A stretch of 64,000 nucleotides of DNA from Temperatibacter sp965603205 (GTDB lineage: Bacteria > Pseudomonadota > Alphaproteobacteria > Sphingomonadales > Kordiimonadaceae): positions 1 through 64,000 of the forward strand of contig CBFDCC010000009.1 of NCBI GenBank assembly GCA_965603205.1, in the 5' to 3' direction. The stretch's first letter is position 1. Every line of letters begins with the position of its first letter. The notes below the pieces were generated by a model. The model worked only from the letters and a program-made list of their open reading frames with translations. It was not told the DNA's origin and searched no databases. This document shows, one piece after another, positions 52,683 to 61,702 of the stretch. The position numbers and the translations under genes were made by a program.

Positions 52683-54887
52683 TTAAAAATCAAATCGCAG
52701 ACCAACAATCATAGACTGCGGCTTGCCCGGACGTACACCATATGGGCGGCGGGCCACGATATAGTGTTCATCCGTTATATTTTGTAGCGAGGCAAATACT
52801 GATACCATTTCACTTAAATGATATGTAAGCGATGCGTCAAAAATCATACGACCATCAATCTTTTGGTCATCTTCTATGCTACCCTGTCCTGCAATAGCGC
52901 GTGTTGCTGATACATAGTTAGCATTAATCATAATGCTCCCGTCATCATTTTCCACGCCTAAAGATAGTGTCAACTGCTGCTCTGGCACATAGGGCATATG
53001 ATCACCGCGCTTAACATCACCCCAAAATCCATCGACAAATGCACTGGCGAATTTTGCACTAGTGTAGGTATAGACCGCACGCAAAGGCATCCGCCAATCG
53101 CCGTTTAAATCGACGGTATAATCAGCTGTTACCTCAAGACCGTGAATTTCAGCCTTACCACCATTAAACTGATCGCCAATATTACCTGTCTGACAGCCCA
53201 CTGATTCCATGCAAGATCCCAGAATATTTTTATAATCATTATAATAGGACATAATCTCAATGTTTAGATTTTCACCTGTATATACAATCCCGAACTCGCT
53301 ATTGATGCTTGATTCCACATCCGCGCCCTGATCACTAGTACCAGGTGGATTAAAGCCTTTAAAGACACCACCCGTAAGAAGAAGATTATCACTATATTGA
53401 TAACTCACGCCAACACCGGGTATGAACGCATTCACACTATTTGACCTACGGCTTATGGCGGCACCATTTTGATTATAATCACTCGCTAAATAATCTTCGC
53501 GGCCTAGATCAATGTTTTCATATCTAATGCCCGGCACAAGGGTCCATGCACCAGATTCAATAGTATCTTGCATCATAAAGGCCCATGCCTCAGCGTGGGC
53601 ATGGCGATTACCGGCACTACCCAGTGCGTCAACGCTCGCAAGGGTCATCACACCATTCAGCATGGTAAAATTTTCGCGGTTTTGCAAACGATCTTCATAA
53701 TCTTCATGGTATCGCGCTGAAACTTCTAAGCTATGATTAGAAAAATCGACCTTCACATTCGTCTGGATACCGCTGCTTCTATAACTCCGCGCGTTATGCT
53801 TTAGACGTAGCGCACCAAGATCACTATCAACTTCACCTTTTAAAATAGCTAAACCGAGTGAATTGCCCACTGGGTCGTTTAAAACTGTTGAGGCTTTAGT
53901 CGATACACCAGCCACATAAAAGTCATCAAATTTAAACCAGTCACGACTAAATTTATTCTCATAAAGCGTGGTCACAATCGTCAAATCGTCACCCTTGTAG
54001 CTATGGGACACCTGAATCATGTCATGATCTGCGTCTATCTGGTCTAACTGACTAGCAGCGTAACGGATATTAGGCGCTGTCACAAAGTCAGATTCTGTTG
54101 TGCCTAAATATGTTTCGCCTGAAATTTCTGATGTTTTTCCAAGCTTGAAGTTAAGCGTATGAGCATCGGATAAATTCCAGCGAAATTTTGCCAACACATC
54201 CTCGATATCAAAACCAGTATCATCGCCATTCGATAGCTTTTTAAAGCCATCGCTCCTGCTATCAAAATATTCAAGCATAGCGCCGAATTGATCATTAGAT
54301 CCACCTATAAGCCCGTGAATAGTGCGCAAGCTATCACTCCCCACCCTACTGTCAACAAAACCACCGAATTCATCAGGAATATCATGGCTAACAAAATTAA
54401 TGGCGCCTCCGACTGTGCGCGGCCCAAATTTAATCGCCGCTGAACCCTTACGTACTTCAACCGCCTGCATCCGCGCTGCTGTGGGGAAATAATACGCGCT
54501 GGGTGCTGCGTATGCTGCTGGCGCTATTAATATACCATCTTCCATAAGTGTAATCTTGCCAGAACGCTCTACCCCACTGCCACGAAGTCCAATATTGGGC
54601 CGTAGACCGAGACCGTCTTCTTCTTGGATATTAATACCCGGCACTTGGCGCATGAGGCGCATCACATCTTGATATTTAAATTTAGCGATATCTTCTGATG
54701 AAAGGCGTGTCGACGAGCCAGGGAGTGCAGCACGTGGAATGCTCGTTCCTACAACATGAATTAGCTCAATAGTAGAATTTGGCTCCATTCCCAGCATCTC
54801 TTCAGCTTTTACTGAAGACATTAAACTCGTGCTCGCCATTGAACTTATACTCAATATTGATGTAATATTAGTAGATACTCGGGACAT
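52683..54887 (-). CDS. TonB-dependent outer-membrane receptor, FecA-like
   Basis: 734 residues. After a signal region and a possible TonB box (IELIHVVGTSIP, about residues 39-50), a plug domain holds GLGLRPNIGLRGSGVERSGK near 96 and RKGSAAIKFGPRTVGGAINF near 147. A 22-strand barrel follows, ending in the aromatic GLRFDF. The plug is of the FecA type that imports ferric dicitrate and similar chelates, but the real substrate is unknown. Two AT-rich direct repeats upstream look like Fur-family sites, consistent with iron control. No fecIR-type sigma/anti-sigma genes lie nearby. Confidence 0.92.
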   Translation of the reverse strand: MSRVSTNITSILSISSMASTSLMSSVKAEEMLGMEPNSTIELIHVVGTSIPRAALPGSSTRLSSEDIAKFKYQDVMRLMRQVPGINIQEEDGLGLRPNIGLRGSGVERSGKITLMEDGILIAPAAYAAPSAYYFPTAARMQAVEVRKGSAAIKFGPRTVGGAINFVSHDIPDEFGGFVDSRVGSDSLRTIHGLIGGSNDQFGAMLEYFDSRSDGFKKLSNGDDTGFDIEDVLAKFRWNLSDAHTLNFKLGKTSEISGETYLGTTESDFVTAPNIRYAASQLDQIDADHDMIQVSHSYKGDDLTIVTTLYENKFSRDWFKFDDFYVAGVSTKASTVLNDPVGNSLGLAILKGEVDSDLGALRLKHNARSYRSSGIQTNVKVDFSNHSLEVSARYHEDYEDRLQNRENFTMLNGVMTLASVDALGSAGNRHAHAEAWAFMMQDTIESGAWTLVPGIRYENIDLGREDYLASDYNQNGAAISRRSNSVNAFIPGVGVSYQYSDNLLLTGGVFKGFNPPGTSDQGADVESSINSEFGIVYTGENLNIEIMSYYNDYKNILGSCMESVGCQTGNIGDQFNGGKAEIHGLEVTADYTVDLNGDWRMPLRAVYTYTSAKFASAFVDGFWGDVKRGDHMPYVPEQQLTLSLGVENDDGSIMINANYVSATRAIAGQGSIEDDQKIDGRMIFDASLTYHLSEMVSVFASLQNITDEHYIVARRPYGVRPGKPQSMIVGLRFDF

Positions 54888-54913
54888 AGTATATTCCTGT
54901 GGAAATAACTCAG

Positions 54914-54992
54914 TTAATAATAATTCTTAATAGCAACTACGCCACACCAACACCCTTGTCAACTAATTAATAATAATTCTTAATAGCAACTA
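54914..54992. promoter_or_regulatory. duplicated Fur-like box between the receptor and cNMP/FHA genes
   Basis: A 26-base AT-rich sequence ending TCTTAATAGCAACTA occurs exactly twice, at 54914-54939 and 54967-54992, 53 bases apart, i.e. five helical turns. Its core AATAATAATTCTTAATAG roughly matches the 19-base Fur box (about 12 positions by eye). Both copies lie within 110 bases upstream of the receptor start and also upstream of the divergent gene. Confidence 0.5.
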
Positions 54993-55083
54993 ATTTGTTC
55001 TTATTTATTTTATTTCTACTTTCCTGAATTCCATGCTAGATTAAATAATACCTAGTTATATTATAATAGGTTACGAGGTGTAA

Positions 55084-55857
55084 ATGATGCAGGGAATTAA
55101 AGAAGGTGAAGAGACTATCTTCCGCACAGACGAGGTCTTGTTCGATCAAGGCAGCGATAGCGAAGGCGTTTATATCATCTTAGATGGGCGCGTGGACTTA
55201 TGGAGAAATGACGAGGGCAAGACAAAAAAGATTGCAACTATTTACAGCGGTGACTTGCTGGGTGAAGTCAGCGCTATTGAGGATACACACCATTCTGTGT
55301 CTGCTATTGCTGCCAAACCAACCTCGGCCCTATTCGTTAGCAAAGACACATTTAAAAGTAGCTTTAGTAGCCCTTTAGTTAGATTTGTTGTTCACACATT
55401 GGCTACGCGTCTACGCAGTAGTTACGCAGAACCCACTCCCTACGAGATTAAGCCAACAATAACGGCGTCCAAACACCCTGTTCTTACGGCGAGTTGTGGC
55501 ATACTAAATAAATTGATCCCAACACCAATAGAATTGACACACTTCCCATTTATAGTTGGTAATCGCGGTCTTAATGAAGACGCGTTAATTAATAATGGTA
55601 CAATACTACAACTTCCCCTACCCCAATATCATGAAATGGTCGCTGAACATTTTGAGATTACCAAACGTGATGGCGGATTGATTTTAAAGGATCTCAGCGG
55701 CACTGCTGGCACTAATGTTAATGGCGCACTCGTCAAAAAATATGACCCAAAAGCCATTGCCAAGCTACGCCCAGGTCAAAATATTATCTCCATCAGCAAT
55801 GAAGATGGTGATGCACTTCAATTCACTCTAACGGTGCCTTGGACAGAAATAGACTAA
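55084..55857 (+). CDS. cyclic-nucleotide-binding and FHA domain fusion protein
   Basis: 257 residues. The N-terminal half (about 15-110) is a cNMP-binding fold: EVLFDQGSDSEGVYIILDGRVDL, then the phosphate-cassette region GDLLGEVSAIEDTHHSV, which lacks the arginine that normally contacts the cyclic phosphate. The C-terminal half (about 160-255) reads FIVGNRGLNEDALI and GGLILKDLSGTAGTNVNG, the FHA phosphothreonine-binding pattern. There is no DNA-binding domain, so it is not a CRP-like regulator. It starts 196 bases from the TonB receptor start, divergently. A partner kinase is not visible. Confidence 0.8.
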   Translation: MMQGIKEGEETIFRTDEVLFDQGSDSEGVYIILDGRVDLWRNDEGKTKKIATIYSGDLLGEVSAIEDTHHSVSAIAAKPTSALFVSKDTFKSSFSSPLVRFVVHTLATRLRSSYAEPTPYEIKPTITASKHPVLTASCGILNKLIPTPIELTHFPFIVGNRGLNEDALINNGTILQLPLPQYHEMVAEHFEITKRDGGLILKDLSGTAGTNVNGALVKKYDPKAIAKLRPGQNIISISNEDGDALQFTLTVPWTEID

Positions 55858-55876
55858 ATATAAATTTAGGAGTCTC

Positions 55877-57463
55877 ATGAAAAAATTAATTAAATCAGCG
55901 CTCATTGCATCCACTGCAATAGCTGGATGCAGCCTAAGTGTCTTTGCGGCAAATTATGACATCATCATTAAAGGTGCTACCATATACGACGGCAGCGGCA
56001 GCGCGGGATATAGCGCCGACATTGGCATCACTGGTGAACAGATCACCGCGATTGATGATTTATCTACGGATAATGCAAAACAAACTATTGATGCGAAGGG
56101 TCTAGCCATCACCCCCGGTTTTATTGACCTGCATTCCCACGCTGATTATGCCATGAAACTGCGACCTCTGGTCCCCAACAAGGTGCAACAGGGTATTACA
56201 ACGGTTCTTGCTGGCAATTGCGGCGGCTCACCTGTTGATACTGGTGCATTCCTTGACCACCTAGAGACACAGGGTAATATTGGCCCAAATTTTGGCATAT
56301 TAATCGGCCATAACAGCGTGCGCAGCACCGTGATGGGCGACGTAGATAAATTATCAAACGACCAAGAACAAGCCGCCATGAAGAAACTCATTGATGCCTC
56401 AATGACGGCGGGGGCATACGGTATTTCCACAGGGCTAAAATATGTGCCAGGTGTTTACGCTAACACTGCTGAAGTTGTTGGACTGTCTAAAATTGTAGCA
56501 GAGCACGGCGGTATTTACGCCACCCATATGCGCGAGGAAGGCGTTGAACTACTGCCTGCCATTGCCGAGACTTTAGAGGTCGGCCAAAAGGCAAAACTAC
56601 CCGTCCACATCTCGCATCACAAGGCCATAGGTCTGGTTAGTTGGGGCACCACCAAGCAATCAATCGCGATGATTGATAAGGCGCGCCAAGCTGGCCAAGA
56701 CGTCACGCTTGATCAATATCCCTATACGGCCTCATCAACATGGTTTGGTATTTTATTTCCTGCGTGGGCGCACGCTGGCGGCCAAGAGGAATTACTAAAG
56801 CGCCTAAGCGACCCTGTGATACGGCAAAAGATAAAAGACGGTATCATTCATAACATTAAGACCGACCGTGGTGGTGGCGACCCCGCTCGTATTCAGGTCG
56901 CGTATTTTAAACCTGACCAAAGCTTTAACGGCAAAACTTTCAAGGATATCCTTGTTGAGCGCGGCGATGAGTTAAGCTTAGCCAACACAGCAGAACTTGC
57001 CATTGAAATTCAATCAAAGGGCGGCGGCCAAGCCATTTATCACGCCATGCATGAGGATGACATAAAACGCGTCATGGCCTATCAATATACCTCCATCGCG
57101 ACCGATGCAGGCTCAAATGAATTTGGTAAGGGCAGCCCCCATCCACGCGGCTATGGCACCTTCCCGCGCGTGCTGGGTAAATATGTGCGGCAGGAAGGCG
57201 TGCTAAAATTACCCGACGCCATCCGCAAGATGACAAGCCTACCAGCGTCCCGCATGGGGCTATCCGATCGCGGCAGTATCAAGGTCGGTTATTTCGCTGA
57301 TCTCGTGCTTTTTAATCCCGCCACGATCATCGACACAGCGACCTTTGCCAAGCCCCACAACCACGCGGTTGGCATTGATTATGTGATCATCAATGGTAAA
57401 ATCGCCAAAGGCCCCGACGGCCTAACGGACGTGGGTAGTGGTAAAGCGTTGCGGCATAAGTAA
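55877..57463 (+). CDS. exported D-aminoacylase-family amidohydrolase
   Basis: 528 residues with a signal peptide (KSALIASTAIAGCSLSVFAAN). The amidohydrolase barrel starts at DIIIKGATIYDGSG. Metal ligands are visible: FIDLHSHADYA near residue 80, the D-aminoacylase-type cysteine in AGNCGGS near 115, THMREEGVE near 217 and HISHHKA near 245. Members cleave N-acyl-D-amino acids or related N-acyl compounds. AGGAG lies upstream of the ATG, which comes 19 bases after the cNMP/FHA stop. The latter part of the gene is GC-richer by eye. A terminator follows. Confidence 0.9.
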   Translation: MKKLIKSALIASTAIAGCSLSVFAANYDIIIKGATIYDGSGSAGYSADIGITGEQITAIDDLSTDNAKQTIDAKGLAITPGFIDLHSHADYAMKLRPLVPNKVQQGITTVLAGNCGGSPVDTGAFLDHLETQGNIGPNFGILIGHNSVRSTVMGDVDKLSNDQEQAAMKKLIDASMTAGAYGISTGLKYVPGVYANTAEVVGLSKIVAEHGGIYATHMREEGVELLPAIAETLEVGQKAKLPVHISHHKAIGLVSWGTTKQSIAMIDKARQAGQDVTLDQYPYTASSTWFGILFPAWAHAGGQEELLKRLSDPVIRQKIKDGIIHNIKTDRGGGDPARIQVAYFKPDQSFNGKTFKDILVERGDELSLANTAELAIEIQSKGGGQAIYHAMHEDDIKRVMAYQYTSIATDAGSNEFGKGSPHPRGYGTFPRVLGKYVRQEGVLKLPDAIRKMTSLPASRMGLSDRGSIKVGYFADLVLFNPATIIDTATFAKPHNHAVGIDYVIINGKIAKGPDGLTDVGSGKALRHK

Positions 57464-57465
57464 GC

Positions 57466-57505
57466 AAAAAGCCGAGGAATGACCCTCGGCTTTTCTATAT
57501 TTCGT
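57466..57505. terminator. terminator, copy 1 of a 40-bp direct repeat
   Basis: AAAAAGCCGAGG pairs with CCTCGGCTTTT around a short loop, with T-runs both ways. The same 40 bases recur at 58294-58333 with one difference. It ends the D-aminoacylase gene and the convergent lipoprotein gene. Confidence 0.93.
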
Positions 57506-57512
57506 TATGAAC

Positions 57513-58238
57513 CTACTTGATAGGCGAATCTACAGATGACGTCAAAGGCGTAAAGTCAAGTTCTCTGAGTAATTGCGTTGTAGCATTAAAACCCGCATCA
57601 AGTAGCCATGGTGGCATGTTGCTATTTGCTGAACGCATACTGCTCATTGTATCTCGATAATGTGATGAATATGTAAATCTAGCTTTTACATACCATCCAT
57701 CCATATATTGCACCCAAACACCTGTATAGGATTCGCCGTTAGAGGTATTGAATATACTATAAGGTCCTTTCAAGTGACCCTCGTTAGTAATATCCAATAC
57801 GCCTTCTTCCACCTTCTCTTTACCTTTGCGGTGGGCAAGAATTTGCTTCTCTGCAAAGGTAATATAACTTTCCACATTATTATTTTCAGCGTTTGGCTCT
57901 ATGGCAAGGGAGTTAACAATATATTTTTCATTTGTGAAATATAAAGTAATATAAACAACACCCACACCTGAGCTTTCATAATATACAGAAACATCAGATC
58001 CGTCATTTTTAAGTTTAGTAATATTCATTCTTTTAAAATGCTTCACAGTAGCTGGAAATGCTATACCTGTATTTTCATGAAGCCATGCAGGTCCAGCGTC
58101 CTCAACAATAGTCTTATTAGCAAGTATCTTAGCAATAGCTTGATCACGTTTGATATCTTTTGACTTTTCGCCCCCGCATGCAGTGAGCGTAATAGATAAA
58201 AAAATAGCAGCAAATATTTTAAAAATTCTCATAAACAT
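57513..58238 (-). CDS. uncharacterised lipoprotein
   Basis: 241 residues; an ATG two codons in (MRIFKI) is an alternative start. The signal peptide has a lipobox TLTACGG, so the mature protein is probably lipid-anchored in the outer or inner membrane. The rest (about 25-241) shows no domain I know; it has an alternating beta-rich pattern (VSVYYESSGVGVVYITLYFTN-like, seen as GVVYITLYF) and conserved-looking tryptophans (GVWVQYMDGWYVKARF). It is flanked on both sides by almost identical copies of a terminator, which suggests insertion. Composition is AT-richer than the neighbouring amidohydrolase and gatB genes. Confidence 0.72.
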   Translation of the reverse strand: MFMRIFKIFAAIFLSITLTACGGEKSKDIKRDQAIAKILANKTIVEDAGPAWLHENTGIAFPATVKHFKRMNITKLKNDGSDVSVYYESSGVGVVYITLYFTNEKYIVNSLAIEPNAENNNVESYITFAEKQILAHRKGKEKVEEGVLDITNEGHLKGPYSIFNTSNGESYTGVWVQYMDGWYVKARFTYSSHYRDTMSSMRSANSNMPPWLLDAGFNATTQLLRELDFTPLTSSVDSPIK

Positions 58239-58293
58239 CTCCTGTAAAATTCATTACTACCCTAGATGGTTATGGCGTTTATTTCAAGTCTCA

Positions 58294-58333
58294 AAAAAGC
58301 CGAGGAGTGACCCTCGGCTTTTCTATATTTCGT
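58294..58333. terminator. terminator, copy 2 of a 40-bp direct repeat
   Basis: Matches 57466-57505 in 39 of 40 bases, including the AGCCGAGG/CCTCGGCT stem and the trailing TTTTCTATATTTCGT. It lies downstream of gatB and upstream of the lipoprotein gene, and ends in the first bases of a REPIN-like element. Confidence 0.9.
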
Positions 58334-58413
58334 CATTGCGGCGGAGGCCGTAATCCAGTCCCATGTAGATGGGAGTCTGTTTCCATGAGATTCCCGTCTT
58401 CACGGGAATGACG
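58331..58413. repeat. REPIN/MITE-like repeat with TGACG ends
   Basis: The 83-base element begins CGTCATT and ends AATGACG (inverted). It folds as three short hairpins: CGGC/GCCG near 58341, CCCAT/ATGGG near 58362 and ATTCCCGT/ACGGGAAT near 58390-58409. This pattern is common in intergenic repeats of many proteobacteria. It sits between gatB and the duplicated terminator. Confidence 0.72.
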
Positions 58414-58436
58414 TGTCATTGGTGAATGGTTTTCAT

Positions 58437-59921
58437 CTACCCATCAAGCTTTGGCTTTAGCAGGCCGTTAACCACACCGGGGTTAGCCTTGCCGCCTGTT
58501 GCCTTCATCACCTGACCAACAAAGAAACCAATCATCTTTGTCTTACCAGAGCGATATTGATCAACCTGTGGCTGGTTATTGGCAATCAGATCATCGATAA
58601 TAGCTTCTAGCTCGCCTGTGTCAGAAACCTGCTTGAGGCCCTTCTCGTCAACGATTGTCTCGGCTGATTTACCTGTCTCGAACATTTCTTCAAACACTTC
58701 TTTGGCTGTACGGCCAGAGATTGTGCCATCTTCGATAAGACCAAGCAGTTCAGCGCCAGCTTCAGGCGTTACAGGACTTTCAGTAATATCTTTGCCCGCC
58801 TTATTAATAGCACCAAACAGATCACCGGTTACCCAGTTAGACACCCGCGTCGCCACATCGGCCGCTGGTTTACCAGATTGCTTAACCGTTGCCGCCAGAA
58901 TTGCCTCAAAATAATCAGCATTTTCTTTTTCGGCCACAAGCACGCCAGCATTATACTGGCTGATACCCAAATCTTCGACAAAGCGGTCATGCTTCACATC
59001 AGGTAGCTCTGGTAATGTTAAGCGTGCTGCCTCGATATAGGCATCATCAAATTCAACAGGCAATAAATCAGGACAAGGGAAATAACGATAATCATGCGCG
59101 TCCTCCTTTGACCGCAATGATCGCGTAGTGCCCTTCACTGGATCAAACTGACGTGTTTCCTGTTTAATCGTGCCACCGTCTTCGATCACATCTACTTGGC
59201 GGCGTGCCTCTGCCTCAATACACTGACGTACAAAGCGGATAGAGTTCACATTTTTGATCTCGCAGCGCGTGCCTAATTCGTCACCAAATTTACGTACAGA
59301 TACGTTCACATCAGCGCGCATAGACCCTTGGTCTAGATTACCATCACAACAACCGATGTAACGGAAGATTGAGCGCATCTTGGTAAAATAAGCACCTGCC
59401 TCTTCTGGGCTACGCATGTCAGGGTCAGAAACCACTTCCATCAGCGCAACACCTGTACGGTTTAGATCCACATAGGTATATTGCGGATGCTGATCATGCA
59501 TAGATTTACCAGCGTCCTGCTCTAGATGGATACGCTCAACACCGATACCACGTGATGTACCATCGGCTAGTTCAATACGAACTTTACCAGCACCAACGAT
59601 TGGATATTTAAACTGACTAATCTGATAACCCTGCGGCAAATCAGCATAGAAATAGTTCTTACGGTCAAATTTTGAGAATTTATTAATCTGGGCACCCAGC
59701 GCAAGACCCGCGCGGACAGCTTGGTGGATACATTCTTCGTTGATCGTTGGCAGCATACCAGGCATCGCAGCATCAACCAGTGACACCTGCGTGTTAGGCT
59801 CTGCACCAAATTCGGTTGCCGCACCAGAAAATAGCTTAGATTTACTGCTAACCTGTGCGTGAACCTCTAGACCAATAACAACTTCCCAGTCACCAGTAGC
59901 GCCTTGAATTACATATGTCAT
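58437..59921 (-). CDS. gatB: Asp/Glu-tRNA amidotransferase subunit B
   Basis: 494 residues. VIGLEVHAQVSSKSKLFSG near residue 16, NRTGVALMEVVSDPDMRSP near 155 and NSIRFVRQCIEAEARRQ near 228 mark the GatB cradle; the C-terminal YqeY-like tail domain ends with QVMKATGGKANPGVVNGLL. GatB binds the mischarged tRNA, and GatA supplies the ammonia that converts Glu-tRNA(Gln) or Asp-tRNA(Asn) to the amide form. It follows gatA by three bases on the same strand, completing gatCAB, the standard alphaproteobacterial order. A terminator lies downstream. Confidence 0.97.
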   Translation of the reverse strand: MTYVIQGATGDWEVVIGLEVHAQVSSKSKLFSGAATEFGAEPNTQVSLVDAAMPGMLPTINEECIHQAVRAGLALGAQINKFSKFDRKNYFYADLPQGYQISQFKYPIVGAGKVRIELADGTSRGIGVERIHLEQDAGKSMHDQHPQYTYVDLNRTGVALMEVVSDPDMRSPEEAGAYFTKMRSIFRYIGCCDGNLDQGSMRADVNVSVRKFGDELGTRCEIKNVNSIRFVRQCIEAEARRQVDVIEDGGTIKQETRQFDPVKGTTRSLRSKEDAHDYRYFPCPDLLPVEFDDAYIEAARLTLPELPDVKHDRFVEDLGISQYNAGVLVAEKENADYFEAILAATVKQSGKPAADVATRVSNWVTGDLFGAINKAGKDITESPVTPEAGAELLGLIEDGTISGRTAKEVFEEMFETGKSAETIVDEKGLKQVSDTGELEAIIDDLIANNQPQVDQYRSGKTKMIGFFVGQVMKATGGKANPGVVNGLLKPKLDG

Positions 59922-59924
59922 AAT

Positions 59925-61403
59925 CTATCTCCACCACTCTGTCGGTTTGGCAGTAAAGGCCGCAGCCTCTTCCACCACACCTGATACTTTAAGAACAGTC
60001 TCTTCATCCCAAGGCTTGCCCAGAATTTGTAGACCAAGCGGCAGGCCATCACTAGATAGGCCTGCAGGCACGCTTGAACCCGGCAGACCCGCAAGTGACG
60101 CTGGCACCGTGAATACATCATTCAAGTACATCGCTAATGGATCATCTGATTTCTCGCCAAAGGCGAAAGCTGCAGATGGTGCTGTTGGCGTTAAGATCAC
60201 ATCGCATTTCTCATAAGCGCGGGCAAAATCGTCACAGATAAGCTGACGTACACGCTGCGCCTTTAAATAATAAGCGTCATAATAACCCGCAGACAGCACG
60301 TAAGTACCAATCATGATACGGCGCTTAACTTCGTCACCAAAGCCAGCCGCGCGTGTAGCCTCGTACATATCCTCTAAGCCACCGCCTTCGACAGTTTCAC
60401 GCAGGCCGTAACGAACACCGTCATACCGTGATAGGTTCGATGATGCCTCAGCAGGCGCAATGATATAATATGCTGGCAGCGCGTATTTCGTGTGCGGCAG
60501 ATTGATATCAACAATCTCAGCGCCCGCAGCCTTTAGCCACTCTTTACCCTGCGCCCAAAGCGCTTCTAATTCTGGGCTCATGCCCGACAGATGGTATTCC
60601 TGTGGGATACCAACCTTAAGACCGCGAATGTCGCCCGTAAGTGCCGCCTCAAAATCTGGGACATCTAGCTTAGCGCTTGTGCTGTCCTTAACGTCAAAAC
60701 CTGCGATCGACTGAAGCATAATAGCACCATCACGCACAGAGCGTGTGATCACACCCGCCTGATCAAGTGATGAGGCAAATGCCACCATACCGTAACGTGA
60801 GCAACGGCCATAAGTAGGCTTCATCCCGAATGTACCCGTGAAAGCCGCTGGCTGGCGGATTGAACCACCCGTATCAGATGCCGTTGCACCCATAGCAGCA
60901 AAACCAGCAACCGATGAAACCGAACCACCGCTTGAGCCACCCGGCACTGTGTCAGCACCATCAGGCTTGCGCCAAGGGTTCTTTACGGGTCCGTAATAAG
61001 ATGTCTCGTTTGACGATCCCATGGCAAATTCGTCCATGTTTAGCTTACCAAGCATAACCGCGCCATCATCCCATAGATTCTGGGTGACTGTGCTTTCATA
61101 CTGTGGTTTAAAACCGTCTAAAATATGTGAACAAGCCTGTGTGTGAACGCCCTTAGTACAGAATAAATCTTTAATCCCGACGGGAATACCTGTCATGCCC
61201 TTTGCTTCACCTGCACTGATTTTGGCGTCAGCGGCGTCAGCTTGCGCCAGCGCGATCTCAGGTGTTTTAACAATATAGGCATTAAGATCATCAAAGCCAT
61301 CAACAGCAGCAATATGCGCCTCGGTTAATTCACGGGATGTAATATCGCCTTTTGCCAGCATATCGCGGGCATCAGCGATGGATAATTTTGTTAAATCAGT
61401 CAT
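59925..61403 (-). CDS. gatA: Asp/Glu-tRNA amidotransferase subunit A
   Basis: 492 residues of the amidase-signature family. The catalytic lysine is in VGIKDLFCTKG near residue 76, and PGGSSGGSVSSVAGFAAMGA near 154 leads to the cis-serine and nucleophilic serine in SDTGGSIRQPA. GatA hydrolyses glutamine and channels ammonia to GatB. The gene starts eight bases after gatC and ends three bases before gatB. Full length, with no odd features. Confidence 0.97.
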   Translation of the reverse strand: MTDLTKLSIADARDMLAKGDITSRELTEAHIAAVDGFDDLNAYIVKTPEIALAQADAADAKISAGEAKGMTGIPVGIKDLFCTKGVHTQACSHILDGFKPQYESTVTQNLWDDGAVMLGKLNMDEFAMGSSNETSYYGPVKNPWRKPDGADTVPGGSSGGSVSSVAGFAAMGATASDTGGSIRQPAAFTGTFGMKPTYGRCSRYGMVAFASSLDQAGVITRSVRDGAIMLQSIAGFDVKDSTSAKLDVPDFEAALTGDIRGLKVGIPQEYHLSGMSPELEALWAQGKEWLKAAGAEIVDINLPHTKYALPAYYIIAPAEASSNLSRYDGVRYGLRETVEGGGLEDMYEATRAAGFGDEVKRRIMIGTYVLSAGYYDAYYLKAQRVRQLICDDFARAYEKCDVILTPTAPSAAFAFGEKSDDPLAMYLNDVFTVPASLAGLPGSSVPAGLSSDGLPLGLQILGKPWDEETVLKVSGVVEEAAAFTAKPTEWWR

Positions 61404-61411
61404 ATCAGCCT

Positions 61412-61702
61412 CTACTCAATTACTTTAGGCACGGCAAAGAAACCGAACTCAGGAAGTGGGGCATTGGCAAGAATGGCCTCTTGCTTGTTACCGTCATTAA
61501 CAACATCAGCGCGCCAACGCAGCTTGGTATCCACTGGCGATGACATCGGCTCGATACCATCGGTGTTTACCTCGTTCAGCTGCTCGATCCAGCCCATGAT
61601 ATTGTTCAGCTCGCCAGCCATAGGCTCCAGCTTATCATCTTCTATTTTGATGCGTGACAAACGCGCTATTTTGGCAACCAGTGCCTTATCGATCTCAGAC
61701 AT
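61412..61702 (-). CDS. gatC: Asp/Glu-tRNA amidotransferase subunit C
   Basis: 96 residues. IDKALVAKIARLSRIKIEDDKL near the start (split as KALVAKIARLSRIKI), MAGELNNIMGWIEQLNEVNT, and the C-terminal FGFFAVPKVIE are the GatC pattern. It wraps around GatA at the GatA/GatB interface and stabilises the complex. It is the first gene of the gatCAB unit; GGGACC upstream is weak but the usual divergent position from ruvX is approximately kept, with a GNAT and a DUF3089 gene inserted between. Confidence 0.96.
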   Translation of the reverse strand: MSEIDKALVAKIARLSRIKIEDDKLEPMAGELNNIMGWIEQLNEVNTDGIEPMSSPVDTKLRWRADVVNDGNKQEAILANAPLPEFGFFAVPKVIE

